This document shows, piece by piece, positions 5,118-5,858 of a DNA stretch of 5,858 nucleotides. The notes beneath the pieces were generated by a model, which did no database searches, had not been told where the DNA came from, and saw only the letters and a list, made by a program, of their open reading frames with translations. The stretch is taken from assembly GCA_001768155.1 (NCBI GenBank), contig MENC01000082.1, positions 15,708 through 21,565 on the forward strand. The letters run 5' to 3'. The DNA is from Bacteroidetes bacterium GWA2_30_7. Its GTDB lineage: Bacteria > Bacteroidota > Bacteroidia > Bacteroidales > GWF2-33-38. Both the position numbers and the translations under genes were made by a program. Each line of letters begins with the position of its first letter. Position 1 is the stretch's first letter.

Positions 5118-5858
5118 CAACGATTTAGGAATCCTTCCCGTTTTTACACATTCTGAACGTAATTTGCGTCCCACAATTCTTTCAACCATTTTTCCGGTTT
5201 CAAGAACTCGGTCAATATCAATTCCTGTTTCAATTCCCATTTCATCAAGCATTACAACTAAATCTTCGGTTGGTACAAGTCCTGATAATGATGGGTCTGC
5301 ATAATAATATTCTCCAGTACCTGCAACTGGAACTCCATCAACAAAATTTGCAGGTTGTCCTCCAATTCCACCCATTGAACTTTCGTAGTTTGTCATTCCG
5401 GCATTAAGTGCTGCAAGAACATTTGCTAATCCCCAGCCGCGTGTAGAATGAAAGTGTACAATATGTTTATCAGGTTTTTGAAATTTATCCATCAACATCG
5501 AAAAATATTTGTAAACTCTATCAGGAGAGGCACTTCCGTCGTGGTCGGCATGTTCAACATCTGAAGCTCCAATATCGAACCAACGTTTTGAAAAGTCAAC
5601 TGCTTTTGATAATTCTGTAGGACCTTCAATCGGACAACCCCATATTGTACTGACAGTTCCATTAACTTTTATTCCTGCATCACGAGCATCTTTTATGCAC
5701 TTTACTGACATTTTCCAATATTCATCAAGTGAAAGTCCGCTGTTTTTTTTATGATGTGATTCGCTTGTTGAAACCATAAGTAAAATACGGTCAGGTCCGA
5801 AACCTTCTTTTTTGGCTTGAATTGCCCTTTCAACAGCTTTTTCGCGAATTGTAACACA
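5106..5858 (-). CDS. HMG-CoA lyase-like (DRE-TIM family) enzyme, partial, lacks canonical catalytic Cys
   Basis: The frame is open from the window edge (5858) to a TAA at 5106, giving the last 250 residues; the N-terminus with the metal-binding D-R-E strand lies outside. An internal ATG at 5777 is not the start, because homology continues upstream of it (IREKAVERAIQAKKEGFGPDRILL). The visible part aligns with hydroxymethylglutaryl-CoA lyase, which splits HMG-CoA into acetyl-CoA and acetoacetate: STSESHHKKNSGLSLDEYW, then GTVSTIWGCPIEG, then the metal ligands HFH (visible residues 135-137) in HFHSTRGWGLANVLAALNAG, then SSMGGIGGQPAN, and LVPTEDLVVMLDEMGIETGID near the end. Two differences stand out. 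The GGCP loop of true lyases, holding the catalytic Cys (Cys266 in the human enzyme), reads GGQP here, and about 17 extra residues (around FVDGVPVAGTGEYYYADPSL) sit between this loop and TEDL. It is therefore an HMGL-like lyase or carboxyltransferase of uncertain substrate. It is cytoplasmic. Confidence 0.8.
   Translation of the reverse strand, partial: CVTIREKAVERAIQAKKEGFGPDRILLMVSTSESHHKKNSGLSLDEYWKMSVKCIKDARDAGIKVNGTVSTIWGCPIEGPTELSKAVDFSKRWFDIGASDVEHADHDGSASPDRVYKYFSMLMDKFQKPDKHIVHFHSTRGWGLANVLAALNAGMTNYESSMGGIGGQPANFVDGVPVAGTGEYYYADPSLSGLVPTEDLVVMLDEMGIETGIDIDRVLETGKMVERIVGRKLRSECVKTGRIPKSLTGR

Noticed and set aside
5106..5777. Reading the lyase-like gene as a complete 223-residue protein starting at the internal ATG
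   Set aside because: The frame stays open to the window edge, and the 27 upstream codons continue the alignment with HMG-CoA lyases, so the gene is cut by the window rather than short.

Overview
The window is a strongly AT-rich stretch of bacterial DNA, most likely from a member of the Bacteroidota. The reasons are the absence of clear Shine-Dalgarno sequences, several upstream sites that fit the Bacteroidota promoter pattern (TTTG, about 19 bases, TAnnTTTG), an outer-membrane TonB-dependent receptor of a type common in that phylum, and a small PAP2-like membrane protein typical of it. The kdsB gene shows a Gram-negative cell with Kdo in its lipopolysaccharide. The genus cannot be told from this window.

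Every supported gene lies on the minus strand, so transcription runs from high to low coordinates. In that order: (1) 5858-5106, the C-terminal 250 residues of an HMG-CoA-lyase-like enzyme, cut by the window edge; (2) 5013-4380, a two-gene toxin-antitoxin module, a small antitoxin overlapping a PIN-domain toxin; (3) 4345-3620, kdsB, CMP-Kdo synthetase; (4) 3578-3039, an unrecognised membrane-anchored 179-residue protein; (5) 2938-734, a TonB-dependent receptor of 734 residues; (6) 594-1, a PAP2-like membrane protein whose C-terminus is cut by the window edge.

The transcription units look like this. The lyase gene ends at a weak hairpin with a T-run, and the toxin-antitoxin pair then has its own good promoter match at 5038-5069. 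Only 34 bp, holding a short direct repeat, separate the toxin from kdsB. kdsB and the 179-residue protein are 41 bp apart with a promoter-like site between them. The 179-residue gene and the receptor are separated by 100 bp rich in inverted repeats built on ATTGC, and they are plausibly a functional pair at the cell envelope. The receptor gene ends at a convincing Rho-independent terminator (661-703). The PAP2-like gene then starts from a promoter match so close to its ATG that the transcript may be leaderless.

The theme of the lower two thirds is the cell envelope: Kdo activation for LPS, a TonB-driven importer with a possible accessory protein, and a polytopic membrane protein related to lipid phosphatases. 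The toxin-antitoxin module is a likely accessory insertion between the metabolic lyase and this envelope block. No RNA gene, CRISPR array, complete insertion sequence or origin is visible. No unmistakably new system is seen. The best leads are the lyase homologue without the canonical catalytic cysteine, the unknown protein next to the receptor, and the PAP2 protein with an altered catalytic motif.
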